In this document: one piece after another, positions 6,897 to 15,831 of the stretch
Numbering within the stretch: the stretch's first letter is position 1
Layout: the number at the start of each line of letters is the position of its first letter
Source of the DNA: CAZKUN01 sp964555935
Lineage (GTDB): Bacteria > Armatimonadota > Zipacnadia > Zipacnadales > VGFC01
Assembly: GCA_964555935.1 (NCBI GenBank)
Contig: CAZKUN010000006.1
Span: 1-64,000 of the forward strand
Reading direction: 5' to 3'
Length of the DNA stretch: 64,000 nt
Position numbers and translations under genes: made by a program
Notes under the pieces: model-generated
What the model saw: only the letters and a program-made list of their open reading frames with translations
Told to the model about the DNA's origin: nothing
Databases searched by the model: none

Positions 6897-9362
6897 ATGG
6901 TCAGACACGCGACGATGGTAAGCCTGCTTGTCGCCGCGCAAGCCGTCGCCACGGCGGACGACATCGTGCCATCGGACTGGCTCGCGCTCCCCCGCGCCAG
7001 TTTCGGTGGGCGCTCGGCGATCCATGTGGATGCGGTCGAGGCGGCAATCGTCGCCGGCGAACGCGTCGCGCCGGCGGAGGGTGATACGGTCGAGATCCCG
7101 GGCGCCGATGAGCCGCGCGCATGGATGAGGGTCGAGCCGAACGAAGAGGGCTGGCTCAGCGGGCGGGAGCTGTCTGGGGCCTACGCGTACACGATGGTTG
7201 AGAGCGACACTGAGCAGGCAATGATCCTCGATGCCTCGGGCCACAGCGTCGTCTATGTCAACGGCGTCCCGCGCGGCGGCGACTGGTACGGCACGGGCTG
7301 GACGATGACGCCGGTGGTGCTGAGGGCGGGGGCCAACGACTTGCTCTTTCGCGTCGCTCGCGGGCGGCTGCGCGCCAAGCTCGCCGAGCCGAAGGCCGCC
7401 GCGTTCCTGAACCTCCGAGACCCGACGCTGCCTGACCTCGTGCTCGACGAGAAGACCGATACCCACGCCGCGGCGATCATCGTGAACGCAACGCAGGAAT
7501 GGCTGAGGGACTGCTCGCTCGCCGCCACGCTTCCGGGCGGCAGGATAAACACCCGCGTTCCACCGATCCCGCCGCTGGGCACGAGGAAGGTCGGCTTCAG
7601 GCTCAAAGGCGCCGCGCCGCAAGAACCTGGGGAGATTGGCCTCGAGTTGAGGCTGGCGACGCGGGGGCGGGAGCTTGACGCAGGCGCCGTCCAGCTTCGC
7701 GCGAGAGAGCCCAGCCAAACGCGCAAGCGGACATTCATCAGCAACATCGACGGGAGCGTTCAGTACTACGCGGTCAATCCCGCGAGGCCCGAGGCGGATG
7801 ACGCTGGCGCGCCGGGTCTGATTCTGACTACTCACGGGGCGAGCGTGGAGGCGATCGGGCAGGCGGATGCCTACGCGCCGAAACGCTGGGCCCACCTCGT
7901 GGCGCCAACGAATCGGAGGCCGTACGGGTTCGACTGGGAGGATTGGGGTCGGATCGACGCGATGGAGGTCCTCGAGATCGCGCGGAAGAGCCTCGGCACG
8001 GACCCGCGCCGGACGTATCTCACTGGGCACTCGATGGGCGGGCACGGCGCGTGGCATCTCGGCGTGACCTATCCGGATCGATGGGCGGCCATCGGCCCAA
8101 GCGCGGCCTGGGTGAGCTTCTCAACCTACGGCAGACGGCGCGGCGAGGAGCAAGGGGAGCCGACGCCCGTTGAGGAGATGCTGGCGCGAGCGGGCTCGCC
8201 GAGCGACACGCTCAACCGCGCGCGCAACACGCTGCACCATGGCGTCTACATTCTCCATGGCGAGAAGGACGACAACGTGGGGGTGTCTCAGGCGCGCGCG
8301 ATGAGGGACGAGTTGAGCGGGTTCCACCGTGACTTCATCTACCATGAGGAGCCGGGCGCGGGGCACTGGTGGGACAACTCCGACGAGCCCGGCGCGGCGT
8401 GCGTGGACTGGCCGGAGATGATGGACTTCTTCAGCCGCCGCCAGATCCCCGGTGACCGCGAGGTGCGTGACATCGAGTTCACGACACCCGCGCCGGCGAT
8501 CTCCGCGTCATCGCACTGGCTGAGAATCGAGGCGCAGGTGAAGCAACTCGCGCCGAGCACGGTGACCGCGCGGTGTGACCCGTGGACGCGGCGCTTCGTG
8601 GGCACTACCGAGAACGTCCTGCGGATGTCATTCTCCCTCGCGCACCTGAAGCCAGGCGAGCGGGTGAAGGTCATCCTCGACGGGCAGGAGATCCGGCGGA
8701 TCGACTGGCCCGAGGGCGAGCCACGCATCTGGATCGAACGCGTCGATGGCGAATGGGCGCTCGTCGCCCAACCGAGCCTGTCCATGAAAGGCCCGCACCG
8801 GGCGGGGCCATTCAAGGAGGCCTTCCGACACGGGTTCGCGATGGTCTACGGGACGCGGGGCACGGATGAGGAGAACGCGTGGGCGCTCGCGAAAGCGCGT
8901 CTGGACCAGGAGCTGTTCTGGTACCGGGGCAATGGCTCCGCGGACGTGTTGCCGGATGCTGAGTTCGATCCGCGGGCGGAGCCGGACCGGAGCGCGATCC
9001 TGTACGGGAACGCGGAGACCAACGGGGCGTGGGCGGCACTGCTCGGGGATAGCCCGGTGCAGGTGAGGGCCGGAGTGGTCGAGTTATGCGCGCGCAACGT
9101 CAGCGGCGATGACCTGGTGTGCGTGTTCGTGCAGCCGAGACCTGGGAGCGACACGGCATCCGTCGGAGTGGTCGGCGGGACGGGCATCAAGGGGATGCGG
9201 TTGGCGGATAGGTTGTCGTATTTCCTCTCGGGCGCCGCGTTTCCGGACTGTCTAGTCGTCTCGCCAAGGATGCTGACGGAGGGCGCGAAGGGCATCCTGG
9301 CGGCGGGGTTCTTCGGGCAGGACTGGAGCGTGGATCGCGGAGAGTTTGTGTTTGCTGAGTAA
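6897..9362 (+). CDS. Secreted alpha/beta-hydrolase, polymer esterase or prolyl-oligopeptidase-like
   Basis: An 821-residue protein with a signal peptide (MVRHATMVSLLVAAQAVATAD). The first third is beta-rich and has the look of an N-terminal accessory domain. The hydrolase core starts near residue 280 with GLILTTHGAS. It has the nucleophile elbow TGHSMGGHGAWHLG, an Asp in HGEKDDNVG and a His in EEPGAGHWWDN, a complete Ser-Asp-His triad in order. The domain resembles PHB depolymerase/feruloyl-esterase-like and S9 hydrolases. The C-terminal 250 residues are again beta-rich. It directly follows the unknown secreted gene (gap of three bases). It is probably an extracytoplasmic esterase on plant polysaccharide or similar. 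Peptidase activity is less likely. Confidence 0.8.
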   Translation: MVRHATMVSLLVAAQAVATADDIVPSDWLALPRASFGGRSAIHVDAVEAAIVAGERVAPAEGDTVEIPGADEPRAWMRVEPNEEGWLSGRELSGAYAYTMVESDTEQAMILDASGHSVVYVNGVPRGGDWYGTGWTMTPVVLRAGANDLLFRVARGRLRAKLAEPKAAAFLNLRDPTLPDLVLDEKTDTHAAAIIVNATQEWLRDCSLAATLPGGRINTRVPPIPPLGTRKVGFRLKGAAPQEPGEIGLELRLATRGRELDAGAVQLRAREPSQTRKRTFISNIDGSVQYYAVNPARPEADDAGAPGLILTTHGASVEAIGQADAYAPKRWAHLVAPTNRRPYGFDWEDWGRIDAMEVLEIARKSLGTDPRRTYLTGHSMGGHGAWHLGVTYPDRWAAIGPSAAWVSFSTYGRRRGEEQGEPTPVEEMLARAGSPSDTLNRARNTLHHGVYILHGEKDDNVGVSQARAMRDELSGFHRDFIYHEEPGAGHWWDNSDEPGAACVDWPEMMDFFSRRQIPGDREVRDIEFTTPAPAISASSHWLRIEAQVKQLAPSTVTARCDPWTRRFVGTTENVLRMSFSLAHLKPGERVKVILDGQEIRRIDWPEGEPRIWIERVDGEWALVAQPSLSMKGPHRAGPFKEAFRHGFAMVYGTRGTDEENAWALAKARLDQELFWYRGNGSADVLPDAEFDPRAEPDRSAILYGNAETNGAWAALLGDSPVQVRAGVVELCARNVSGDDLVCVFVQPRPGSDTASVGVVGGTGIKGMRLADRLSYFLSGAAFPDCLVVSPRMLTEGAKGILAAGFFGQDWSVDRGEFVFAE

Positions 9363-9381
9363 CACCGCAACGGGGCGCAAG

Positions 9382-9405
9382 GCCGCAGGCAAGAATGCCT
9401 GCGGC
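9382..9405. repeat. Intergenic palindrome GCCGCAGGC-AAGAAT-GCCTGCGGC
   Basis: A perfect 9-bp stem with a 6-base loop, followed by ACGTG, in the 71-base spacer between the esterase and DUF1080 genes. There is no T tract, so it is more like a dispersed REP-type element than a terminator. Confidence 0.6.
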
Positions 9406-9433
9406 ACGTGACGCAGTGAAAAGGGAGGCGCAC

Positions 9434-10072
9434 ATGTCTACATTGGGACTTGAGCCGAGCAGCAACGCGGTCGTGCTTTTCGATGGAACGGATCTGAGCG
9501 CGTGGACGACGCGCGATGGCGGCGAGCCGGCGTGGGACGTCGCAGACGGCATCGTAACGGTGGCAGGCGGCGGAGACATCGTCAGCAAGGAGACCTACGG
9601 CGACGCGTATCTGCACCTGGAATTCCGCTGCCCCGACATGCCCGAGGCGACCGGCCAGGCGAAGGGCAACAGCGGCGTGTATCTGCAGGGGCGGTATGAG
9701 ATTCAGGTGCTCGACTCGTATGGCTGGGACGTCCCCGGCACGGGCGATTGCGGTGCGGTCTACGACCTCCACGCGCCGATCCAGCCCGCCTGCAAGCCGG
9801 CGATGGAATGGCAGACGTACGACATCGTCTTCCGACCGGCGCGCTGCGATGATGCGGGCGACGTCATCGAGAAGGCCGGCGTGACCGTGGTCCACAACGG
9901 TCTCGTGGTGCAGAACAACGTGACGATCCAACCCACCGGCGGCGCGATGGGCGCGGGCGAGACGGAGCCCGGTCCGCTGCTGCTCCAGGATCACGGCGAC
10001 AAAGTCTCATACCGGAACGTGTGGCTCGTCCACCTGCCCGAGAAGGGCTCGGACGAGTACGCGCCGGCATAG
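9434..10072 (+). CDS. DUF1080 (3-keto-disaccharide hydrolase-like) domain protein
   Basis: About 212 residues forming a single concanavalin-like jelly roll. The opening NAVVLFDGTDLSAWTTRDG is the hallmark 'LFDG.DL..W' of DUF1080. Later blocks YLHLEFRCP, NSGVYLQGRYEIQVLDS and GPLLLQDHGDKVSYRNVWL are equally typical. The family includes 3-keto-glycoside hydrolases that work after Gfo/Idh-type sugar oxidation. I set the start at the ATG after GGGAGG. No signal peptide is visible, which is unusual because many relatives are exported. It lies ten bases upstream of a GNAT gene. Confidence 0.86.
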   Translation: MSTLGLEPSSNAVVLFDGTDLSAWTTRDGGEPAWDVADGIVTVAGGGDIVSKETYGDAYLHLEFRCPDMPEATGQAKGNSGVYLQGRYEIQVLDSYGWDVPGTGDCGAVYDLHAPIQPACKPAMEWQTYDIVFRPARCDDAGDVIEKAGVTVVHNGLVVQNNVTIQPTGGAMGAGETEPGPLLLQDHGDKVSYRNVWLVHLPEKGSDEYAPA

Positions 10073-10083
10073 GAAAAGGCGCA

Positions 10084-10851
10084 ATGGCGATGACGAGCGA
10101 TCGAGCGGAGATACGGGCGGTTCTCGAAAGGGACCGTCCGTGGTCTGTCTATGCTCTCGGCGACTTGGATCCGGGGATGTTCGAGGACTGCGAGTGGCAT
10201 GTGGCTCGCGAGGCTCTCGTGCTGCTGTACAGGGGCTTCGGTGTCCCCGTGCTGTTCGCCACCGGCGAAGCGGACGCAGTGCCTGAGTTGCTCGCCGAAT
10301 CCGGTGAGGGCGGGCCGATGTACCTGTCCGTGCGACCGGAGGTGTTGGACGCGCTGAGGTCGACGCACCGTATCGACGACGAGGAGGCGATGTGGCGGAT
10401 GGTGCTGGGCCCGGCGACCCTCGACACCGAGACGAGCGATGACGTGCGGCGACTCGGGGCAGAGGATCTGCCGGCACTGCTACGGCTTCACGAGGACGGA
10501 GCAGCAGAGGGTGAGAAGCCGGAGTTCTTCGCCGAGTCGATGCTGAGCACGGGGGCCTACGTCGGCATGAGCGAGGGGGACGACCTGATCGCTTCGGCGG
10601 GGACGCACTTGGTGTCGGTAGCCGAGAGCGTCGCCGCGATCGGGAACGTCTACGTGCGGAGGGATCGGCGTGGTCAGGGGCTCGGGACGACGGCAACGAC
10701 GGCGGTGGCGCGGACGCTGGTGGAGATGGGCATCCGCACGATCGCGCTCAACGTTGCGCAGACGAACGCGGTCGCGATCCGCGCCTATGAGCGTGTGGGG
10801 TTTAGGAAGTACTGCGAGTTCTACGAGGGCGTTGCGGTCGCTGCCGTTTAG
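10084..10851 (+). CDS. GNAT family N-acetyltransferase
   Basis: About 255 residues. The C-terminal half holds the acetyl-CoA loop VRRDRRGQGLGTTAT, followed by ALNVAQTNAVAIRAYERVGF, the classic GNAT motifs A and B. The N-terminal 110 residues (ERDRPWSVYALGDLDP) match the extra domain seen in acetyltransferases with two related halves. The start ATG has AGGAAAAGG upstream. A second ATG two codons on is also possible. Substrate is unknown. The stop codon overlaps the stop of the opposing amidohydrolase gene by four bases. Confidence 0.85.
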   Translation: MAMTSDRAEIRAVLERDRPWSVYALGDLDPGMFEDCEWHVAREALVLLYRGFGVPVLFATGEADAVPELLAESGEGGPMYLSVRPEVLDALRSTHRIDDEEAMWRMVLGPATLDTETSDDVRRLGAEDLPALLRLHEDGAAEGEKPEFFAESMLSTGAYVGMSEGDDLIASAGTHLVSVAESVAAIGNVYVRRDRRGQGLGTTATTAVARTLVEMGIRTIALNVAQTNAVAIRAYERVGFRKYCEFYEGVAVAAV

Positions 10852-11672
10852 GCCAGCCCCAGCAGCTTCCTGGCGTTCCCACTCGCGATGGCCTCGCGCA
10901 TTTCGCCCGTCATATCGGTTGAGCGCATCCACTCGAACTGCGGCAGGTCCTGCTGCGCGTAGACGCCGTCGGTGCCGAACATGAGCTTCCTCCAATTGCG
11001 CTCGAGAAAGCCAGGGGTGAAGCTCGGGTCGCGAGTGAGCGCGTTGTGGCCGCTCCCCGCGGAGATGTCGGCGTAGAGATTGTCGTACTCGGCGAACAAC
11101 CGGTCAAGCACGCCGCCGGGAGTGATGGGCGTGTCGGGGTAGCCGCCAGTACGGTCATCGTCGCCCGAGATCGCTGTCCAGAAGCACGGTCCGTGCCCGA
11201 CCCACTTCACGTTGGGGAACTCCTTCAGGCATGACTCGAACCTCGGCAGGCCGACCTCATCCCAACAGTAGAGCGCGTTCATGTCGAACACGAGCGGCAG
11301 GCCGTGCTCGTCACACTTCCGGTAGATGACCTTGCTGCGCTCGTCATTGAAGGCCAGTTCGTTGATGTGCTCGCCAAAGCCGGAGACGCCGTGATGGGTG
11401 ATGAAGTGATCCATCAACTCCGCACACGCGGACATGCGCGGGTCGATGCACATGAAGGCGATCAGCCGGCTGGGATAGCGATCGCGCGCGACGACGGCTT
11501 CCTCGGTGGTGAAGAACCCATGGCAGCCCTCGGGGCTTTCGAGGGGCAGAAGTACGCTGACCTCGACGCCCTCGCGGTTCATCTGCTCGATCAGCTCTTC
11601 GACGGTGATGGCGTGCCGACGAGGGTAGGCCTGACGGTAGATGTTGCCCATGTGGGCGTGGAAGTCGATCAT
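10848..11672 (-). CDS. Amidohydrolase family (amidohydrolase_2/ACMSD-like) protein
   Basis: About 274 residues. MIDFHAHMG gives the first two metal-binding histidines of the amidohydrolase superfamily at the very N-terminus. VKWVGHGPCFW supplies the conserved histidine region and KLMFGTDGVYA the conserved Asp late in the barrel. This is the short amidohydrolase_2 layout, which includes decarboxylases and lactonases. I chose the ATG directly before IDFHAH because GGAG sits nine bases upstream. The longer frame adds only MHSVPTETT. It is downstream of, and co-directional with, a URO-D family gene, separated by a 60-base spacer with a small hairpin. Substrate is unknown. Confidence 0.85.
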   Translation of the reverse strand: MIDFHAHMGNIYRQAYPRRHAITVEELIEQMNREGVEVSVLLPLESPEGCHGFFTTEEAVVARDRYPSRLIAFMCIDPRMSACAELMDHFITHHGVSGFGEHINELAFNDERSKVIYRKCDEHGLPLVFDMNALYCWDEVGLPRFESCLKEFPNVKWVGHGPCFWTAISGDDDRTGGYPDTPITPGGVLDRLFAEYDNLYADISAGSGHNALTRDPSFTPGFLERNWRKLMFGTDGVYAQQDLPQFEWMRSTDMTGEMREAIASGNARKLLGLA

Positions 11673-11699
11673 GGTGGTCTCCGTTGGGACGGAATGCAA

Positions 11700-11715
11700 C
11701 GGGGCGGAAGCCCCG
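11700..11715. repeat. Small palindrome CGGGGC-GGAA-GCCCCG
   Basis: A perfect 6-bp stem with a GGAA loop, flanked by GCAA on the left and CTGCAACG on the right, in the spacer between two minus-strand genes. Its form matches the other dispersed palindromes. Confidence 0.4.
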
Positions 11716-11732
11716 CTGCAACGCGGACGGCG

Positions 11733-12995
11733 CTAGGCGTTGAACTCGCGGATGGCGTCGAACATGGCGACGACGTTCTCGACCGGCGTGCGCGGCTGGA
11801 TGTTGTGGATCGGATTGCAGACATACCCGCCGCCGGGGGAGAGGACCTCCAGCCGCTCCAGTACCTCGGCGCGGACCTCATCGGCTGTTCCGAAGGGAAG
11901 CGTCTGCTGGGTGTCAACTCCGGCTCCCCAGAATGTCATGCGGTCGCCGTAGGTCTCTTTGAGGCGCTGTGGACCCATGCCGTCGGCGGAGCACTGGACG
12001 GGGTTCATGATGTTGAAGCCGGACTCGATGAAGCCGTCGATGAGCGGCTCGACACCGCCGCAGGTGTGGATGAAGGTCTTCCAACTCGTGTTGGCGTGGA
12101 CCCAGTCGTTCAGCGCCTTGTGGAAGGGCTGGTAGAGATCGCGGTAGGTTGCGACGGAGATGAACGGCCCGCGCTGAGTGCCGAAATCGGTGCCGCTCAT
12201 CATCACCACGGCGACGCGGTCGCCGACGGCTTCGGCGATCTTGGCGAGATTGGCAAGCGCGATCTCGCACTGCCGCTCGAAGACGGTATAGACGTAGTCG
12301 CGACGGGCGGCGGTTGAGATGTACCACTCCTCGACGTCGCGAATGCCCTTCGGGTGCTTGAGCATCGGCCCGGGCACGAGCGCTATATCGCCAAACCCCG
12401 TGCCACCGAAGTTAGCGATGACGGCGCGGTCGCCGGTCTCGTAGAGCCGCTTGGATTCGGTCTTGAAGTGCTTCAACTCGAGCGGCGCGATGGACTGGAA
12501 CTCCTGGAGGTTGTCGTCGGGGTCAAGTTGCCTCTCGTTGATCGGCTCCTGTCGGATGATGCTGTCGAAGTAGTAGCCGCCAGGAGGGATGACGCCGCTG
12601 GGAGGCGCGTGCTTGTCTCCGCTCGGGTATTGGTAGAGACTGCCGTCGGGATTGAGGTCGGTGTTGAAGCCCTCCGGCACCAGCACCGGCGTGCCGTCGA
12701 ACAGCTCCCATGGCTTCCACCCCTCGTTGCGGAATCCGAACAAAGTGGCGCGGCCGCCGAGCCCGACCGTGTCGATCCCGAGGGCGTCGCGAAGGTCATC
12801 GGTGACCTCGCCGAGGACCTGGTAGGACTCAACGACCTTAACTCGCTCGTGGGGTTGGCTGAGGCCGAGAGCGACTCGGAGCTTCTGCAGCGTGCTGGCC
12901 GAGATACCCGAGACGGCCGTGCCGCCGAGATCGACGGGCACGCGGTCCGGTTGCTCGTGATTGATGGCTTTGGTCAAGCGCTCGCGGGAAGTCAT
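11733..12995 (-). CDS. Uroporphyrinogen decarboxylase-like (MtaA/CmuA type) protein
   Basis: About 420 residues. TSRERLTKAINHEQPDRVPV is the standard opening of MtaA/CmuA-like URO-D proteins. FIHTCGGVEPLIDGFIESG supplies the His-x-Cys zinc motif of cobamide methyltransferases, and the C-terminal GGYVCNPIHNIQPRTPVENV a further Cys and the usual end of the fold. These proteins generally move methyl groups between a corrinoid protein and CoM, folate or another acceptor. No corrinoid protein or activator is nearby, so it may act on another substrate. The start ATG was chosen for its GAGGTG site. It is divergent from another URO-D family gene 122 bases away. Confidence 0.85.
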   Translation of the reverse strand: MTSRERLTKAINHEQPDRVPVDLGGTAVSGISASTLQKLRVALGLSQPHERVKVVESYQVLGEVTDDLRDALGIDTVGLGGRATLFGFRNEGWKPWELFDGTPVLVPEGFNTDLNPDGSLYQYPSGDKHAPPSGVIPPGGYYFDSIIRQEPINERQLDPDDNLQEFQSIAPLELKHFKTESKRLYETGDRAVIANFGGTGFGDIALVPGPMLKHPKGIRDVEEWYISTAARRDYVYTVFERQCEIALANLAKIAEAVGDRVAVVMMSGTDFGTQRGPFISVATYRDLYQPFHKALNDWVHANTSWKTFIHTCGGVEPLIDGFIESGFNIMNPVQCSADGMGPQRLKETYGDRMTFWGAGVDTQQTLPFGTADEVRAEVLERLEVLSPGGGYVCNPIHNIQPRTPVENVVAMFDAIREFNA

Positions 12996-13117
12996 TGGAC
13001 GACACCTCATCGTAGGGTTACGCACGCGCCAGTTCGTCAGCCGAATGGCCTTGCCCTTGCAGGGACAATTCAGTCGGGACGGAACTGCCCGTCAGTTGCG
13101 CCCGGGAGGATCCATCT

Positions 13118-14215
13118 ATGGAATACAGCGATCGATACAAGGCGTGCATGGGGCTTCGGCCCGAAACGATCCCGCACTGGGAGCACTGGAGCTGCCCGGA
13201 CGCGGAGACGTATCTGACGGGAATCGATTACTACGACCACCCACGCGAGTGCCGGCTGAAGCTGCAGGAGCTATACCCGATGCTCGGCTTGGGCGTGCCG
13301 GAGACGGATGAACCGAAACCAAAGCCGACGCTGGATCTGGAGGGGGAGAGTTCTGACGTCGATGAGCGCGGCCACCGGCACGTGCGGTGGGGCGACGGCC
13401 AGAGCGGCGGCTGGGACTGGGGCCTTGAGTTCAAGAGCGCGGAGGAGGTCTTCGCGTTCTCGCCGCTGGAGCAGGGGGACTTCACCAAGATCCCAGTCGT
13501 GGAGTCGCGGGATTACTCTGACGAGGAGAAGCTCTACGAGAGTTACCGCGCGGGCTACCCGACTGAGCACGGAGACAGGGCGCCGGAGGGCTCGACGGCT
13601 GGCGTGGGGTTCTACAACACCATGTTCATGTGGCCGCTGCTCACCTTCGGCTGGGAGCTATTCCTGGAGTGCTGCCTCGATCCGCGCTTCGAACGCGTCA
13701 TGGACGAGTTCGCCGAGATCAACCGGCGCGTGTTCCGGACCTTCGCCCGGTTGCCCGTGAAGTTCGTGACCTGCCACGACGACATCGTGACCTCGCGCGG
13801 CCCGGTCTGCTCGCCGACGTGGATGCGTAAACACATCTTCCCGAGGTATGAGGAGTTCTGGGGCATGCTGAAGGACGCGGGGAAGGAAGTCATCTTCATG
13901 GTCGACGGGTGTGTCGACGCGTATGCGGATGACGTCATGGCTTGCGGCGCGCGGGGCATCATCTCCGAGCCGATGACGAACTACAAGGCCATCGCCCGGA
14001 AGTACGACAACCCCTTCGTGGCCGGCGAGGGCGACAACCGGGTCCTCACGCGCAACGACCCGGACGAGATCCGAAGAATGGTCGACAGCATGCTGGAGAC
14101 GGCGAGGATGACGGGCGGTTACATGATGTGCGTCGGGAACCACATCCCGTGGAACGTGACGCCGGAAGGCATCAAGCGATACCTCGATCTATCGGCCGAA
14201 TTGGCGCACCAGTAG
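13118..14215 (+). CDS. URO-D family protein, atypical
   Basis: About 365 residues, start ATG preceded by GGGAGGATCC. MEYSDRYKACMGLRPETIPHW is a variant of the 'R...al..e.pDRvP' opening. The middle holds KFVTCHDDIVTSRGPVCSP and FMVDGCVDAYADDVMACGA. The C-terminus, GGYMMCVGNHIPWNVTPEGI, aligns with the end of MtaA-type barrels. His and Cys residues are present in places other than the HxC of the neighbour, so metal binding may differ. It is transcribed away from the neighbouring MtaA-like gene, and they could share a control region. True uroporphyrinogen decarboxylation is unlikely because the substrate-binding N-terminal signature is not conserved. Confidence 0.82.
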   Translation: MEYSDRYKACMGLRPETIPHWEHWSCPDAETYLTGIDYYDHPRECRLKLQELYPMLGLGVPETDEPKPKPTLDLEGESSDVDERGHRHVRWGDGQSGGWDWGLEFKSAEEVFAFSPLEQGDFTKIPVVESRDYSDEEKLYESYRAGYPTEHGDRAPEGSTAGVGFYNTMFMWPLLTFGWELFLECCLDPRFERVMDEFAEINRRVFRTFARLPVKFVTCHDDIVTSRGPVCSPTWMRKHIFPRYEEFWGMLKDAGKEVIFMVDGCVDAYADDVMACGARGIISEPMTNYKAIARKYDNPFVAGEGDNRVLTRNDPDEIRRMVDSMLETARMTGGYMMCVGNHIPWNVTPEGIKRYLDLSAELAHQ

Positions 14216-14224
14216 GGGGGCAGG

Positions 14225-14830
14225 TCACTCCGACGGCGGGGGAAGATTGCCGTCGAGCAAGGCGCGGCCGAAGTCCTCGATCTCGCGCTCGGTGATGTCG
14301 CCGGACAGGTCGTCCTCACTGGGGATCCCAGGGATGACAGCCCCGGCCGTGGATCTCTCCTCCAACCGACGAGTCTGATCGGCGATATTCTCAACCGCAT
14401 CCTCGGCGGAAAGCGCCCCCATTGCTACTTGCCGCAGCCACGGCAGAGCGCGATCGACGGACACGAGGACGGTCTTCAGAATCCGCCGGTGCGCGGCGTA
14501 GGGCAGCTCGTTGCCTTCAATGATCACCATGATGCCAAACGAGACGCGTCCCTGCTGATTCTCGCTGAACGCGCCGAGGAGATAGCACGAGTTCAGCAAC
14601 AGCAGCGCCCGACGCAACTCGTGTCGATTGCGTGGAAGACGACGCGGGAGGTCCATGTGGGGAACCTCGTAGGCCACGACCCCATTCTCCTCGTCGTAGG
14701 CGACCCTGAGGTGGATGTCGTGATCGGTCAGTCGCATGTCAACTTCAAGCACGCGTGACGTGCCGTCGTGTTCGATGAAACGAACGGCGTCGCGCTCGAA
14801 ATACTCGCGGATCTGTTCCCACAGAATCAT
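14225..14830 (-). CDS. YbjN-like/secretion-chaperone-fold hypothetical protein
   Basis: About 201 residues, cytoplasmic, with no signal peptide or membrane segment. The N-terminal 140 residues have the strand-strand-strand-helix pattern and the 'LLLLNSCYLLGAF...G' helix seen in YbjN/type-III-chaperone-like folds, followed by RILKTVLVSVDRALPWLRQV. The last 60 residues are acidic and probably disordered. I picked the ATG giving MILWEQIREYF because GGAG is placed well before it. The neighbours are the LTxxQ envelope gene upstream and the convergent URO-D gene. YbjN proteins have been linked to stress and motility regulation in enterics, but the match here is by fold pattern only. Confidence 0.6.
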   Translation of the reverse strand: MILWEQIREYFERDAVRFIEHDGTSRVLEVDMRLTDHDIHLRVAYDEENGVVAYEVPHMDLPRRLPRNRHELRRALLLLNSCYLLGAFSENQQGRVSFGIMVIIEGNELPYAAHRRILKTVLVSVDRALPWLRQVAMGALSAEDAVENIADQTRRLEERSTAGAVIPGIPSEDDLSGDITEREIEDFGRALLDGNLPPPSE

Positions 14831-14943
14831 CTTACGCTCCAGCCGCACTCTCGGCTTGTGGCGCCGAACGAACGGTCAACGCTTCCTTTTTCAACGGGCA
14901 GGTCGATTCCTCCTGCGCGGTCGACCGCGATTCCCCGACCCGA

Positions 14944-15795
14944 CTACTGCTCCATGGCAGTAGCCGATTCGGCGAGCAGCGCCCCGAGGCCTGGCTCAGT
15001 CGCCCAGCGAAGGAGCTGCTCGTCCAGTCGCTGTTCGATCACTTCCGTGTTGCGCGAGAGCGCGCCGTTGATCGTGGTCACGACCTGCGCGACCAGTTCG
15101 TCTCGCTGCGCTTCGATCTGCTCGGGCGTCAGTGTGAAGAGATGGTCGATGCGAGCCTGCAAATCCGCGAGGACGATGCCGGCATCCTCGCCGGCGGCTT
15201 CTGCCAATTGCCCGCGCAGATCTGCGAAGGAATTCGTCCGCCAGTCTTCGCGCTCGGCCGCCGAGACCTCCCGAGATTCTGCCGCCATCATCAGCATCTC
15301 GTTCGCCAGCTCAACCATCGGCCGCACGGTCATGTGCATCGTCTGCTCATCCGTGAGAGTCGCCTTGATGGCCGCCAAGCACGTCTGGCGCGCCTGCGTG
15401 AAGGCTTGGTCGACCGACCCGTCATCGGGTGGTCTGGCCTGCGCAACCGCCTGGCGCTGCTCATCGGTCGGCGCCTCGCCCTTCAGTAGTGAGGCGCGAA
15501 CGTCGGCCAACGCGGCGGCGAGTTCCTCAGGCTGCGCCAAGGCCATGATCGCCTTGCGCTGGTCCTGAAACGCGCCGGTGGCGCCGGCGATGGCCTTGCG
15601 CTGCTCGGCGGTTAGCTCCAGCTCGCGAGCCAACTCCAGGAAGCGAATATCGCGCCACAGAATATCGGTGTCCGTGGCAGTTTCGTCGAGTTGGGCGTGG
15701 GCTGCGGCGCTCCAACGGACGCCAGCCAGGCTGGCGACGACGCCGACGACAACCAGAGCTATCGCGATCCAACGGAAGCGCGTGAGTGTGGTCAT
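14944..15795 (-). CDS. Envelope protein with LTxxQ (Spy/CpxP-like) motifs
   Basis: About 283 residues with an N-terminal hydrophobic segment (RWIAIALVVVGVVASLAGV) that acts as signal peptide or anchor. The rest is almost entirely predicted helix, rich in Ala, Glu, Arg and Gln. LELTAEQRKAI, TLTDEQTMHM and TLTPEQIEAQ are LTxxQ-type motifs, as in the periplasmic chaperones Spy and CpxP, though this protein is about twice their length. Start ATG follows GGAGGTCC. Two further genes of the same style lie at 49247 and 50161. It is probably an extracytoplasmic helical chaperone or stress protein, inferred from the motif and composition. Confidence 0.68.
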   Translation of the reverse strand: MTTLTRFRWIAIALVVVGVVASLAGVRWSAAAHAQLDETATDTDILWRDIRFLELARELELTAEQRKAIAGATGAFQDQRKAIMALAQPEELAAALADVRASLLKGEAPTDEQRQAVAQARPPDDGSVDQAFTQARQTCLAAIKATLTDEQTMHMTVRPMVELANEMLMMAAESREVSAAEREDWRTNSFADLRGQLAEAAGEDAGIVLADLQARIDHLFTLTPEQIEAQRDELVAQVVTTINGALSRNTEVIEQRLDEQLLRWATEPGLGALLAESATAMEQ

Positions 15796-15831
15796 GACAG
15801 TCGGACCTCCATGGGTGCTGCATCTGAGGTT

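Noticed and set aside
11304..12317. A 337-codon plus-strand frame
   Set aside because: It is antisense to the amidohydrolase and MtaA-like genes and has no ribosome site or recognisable domain.
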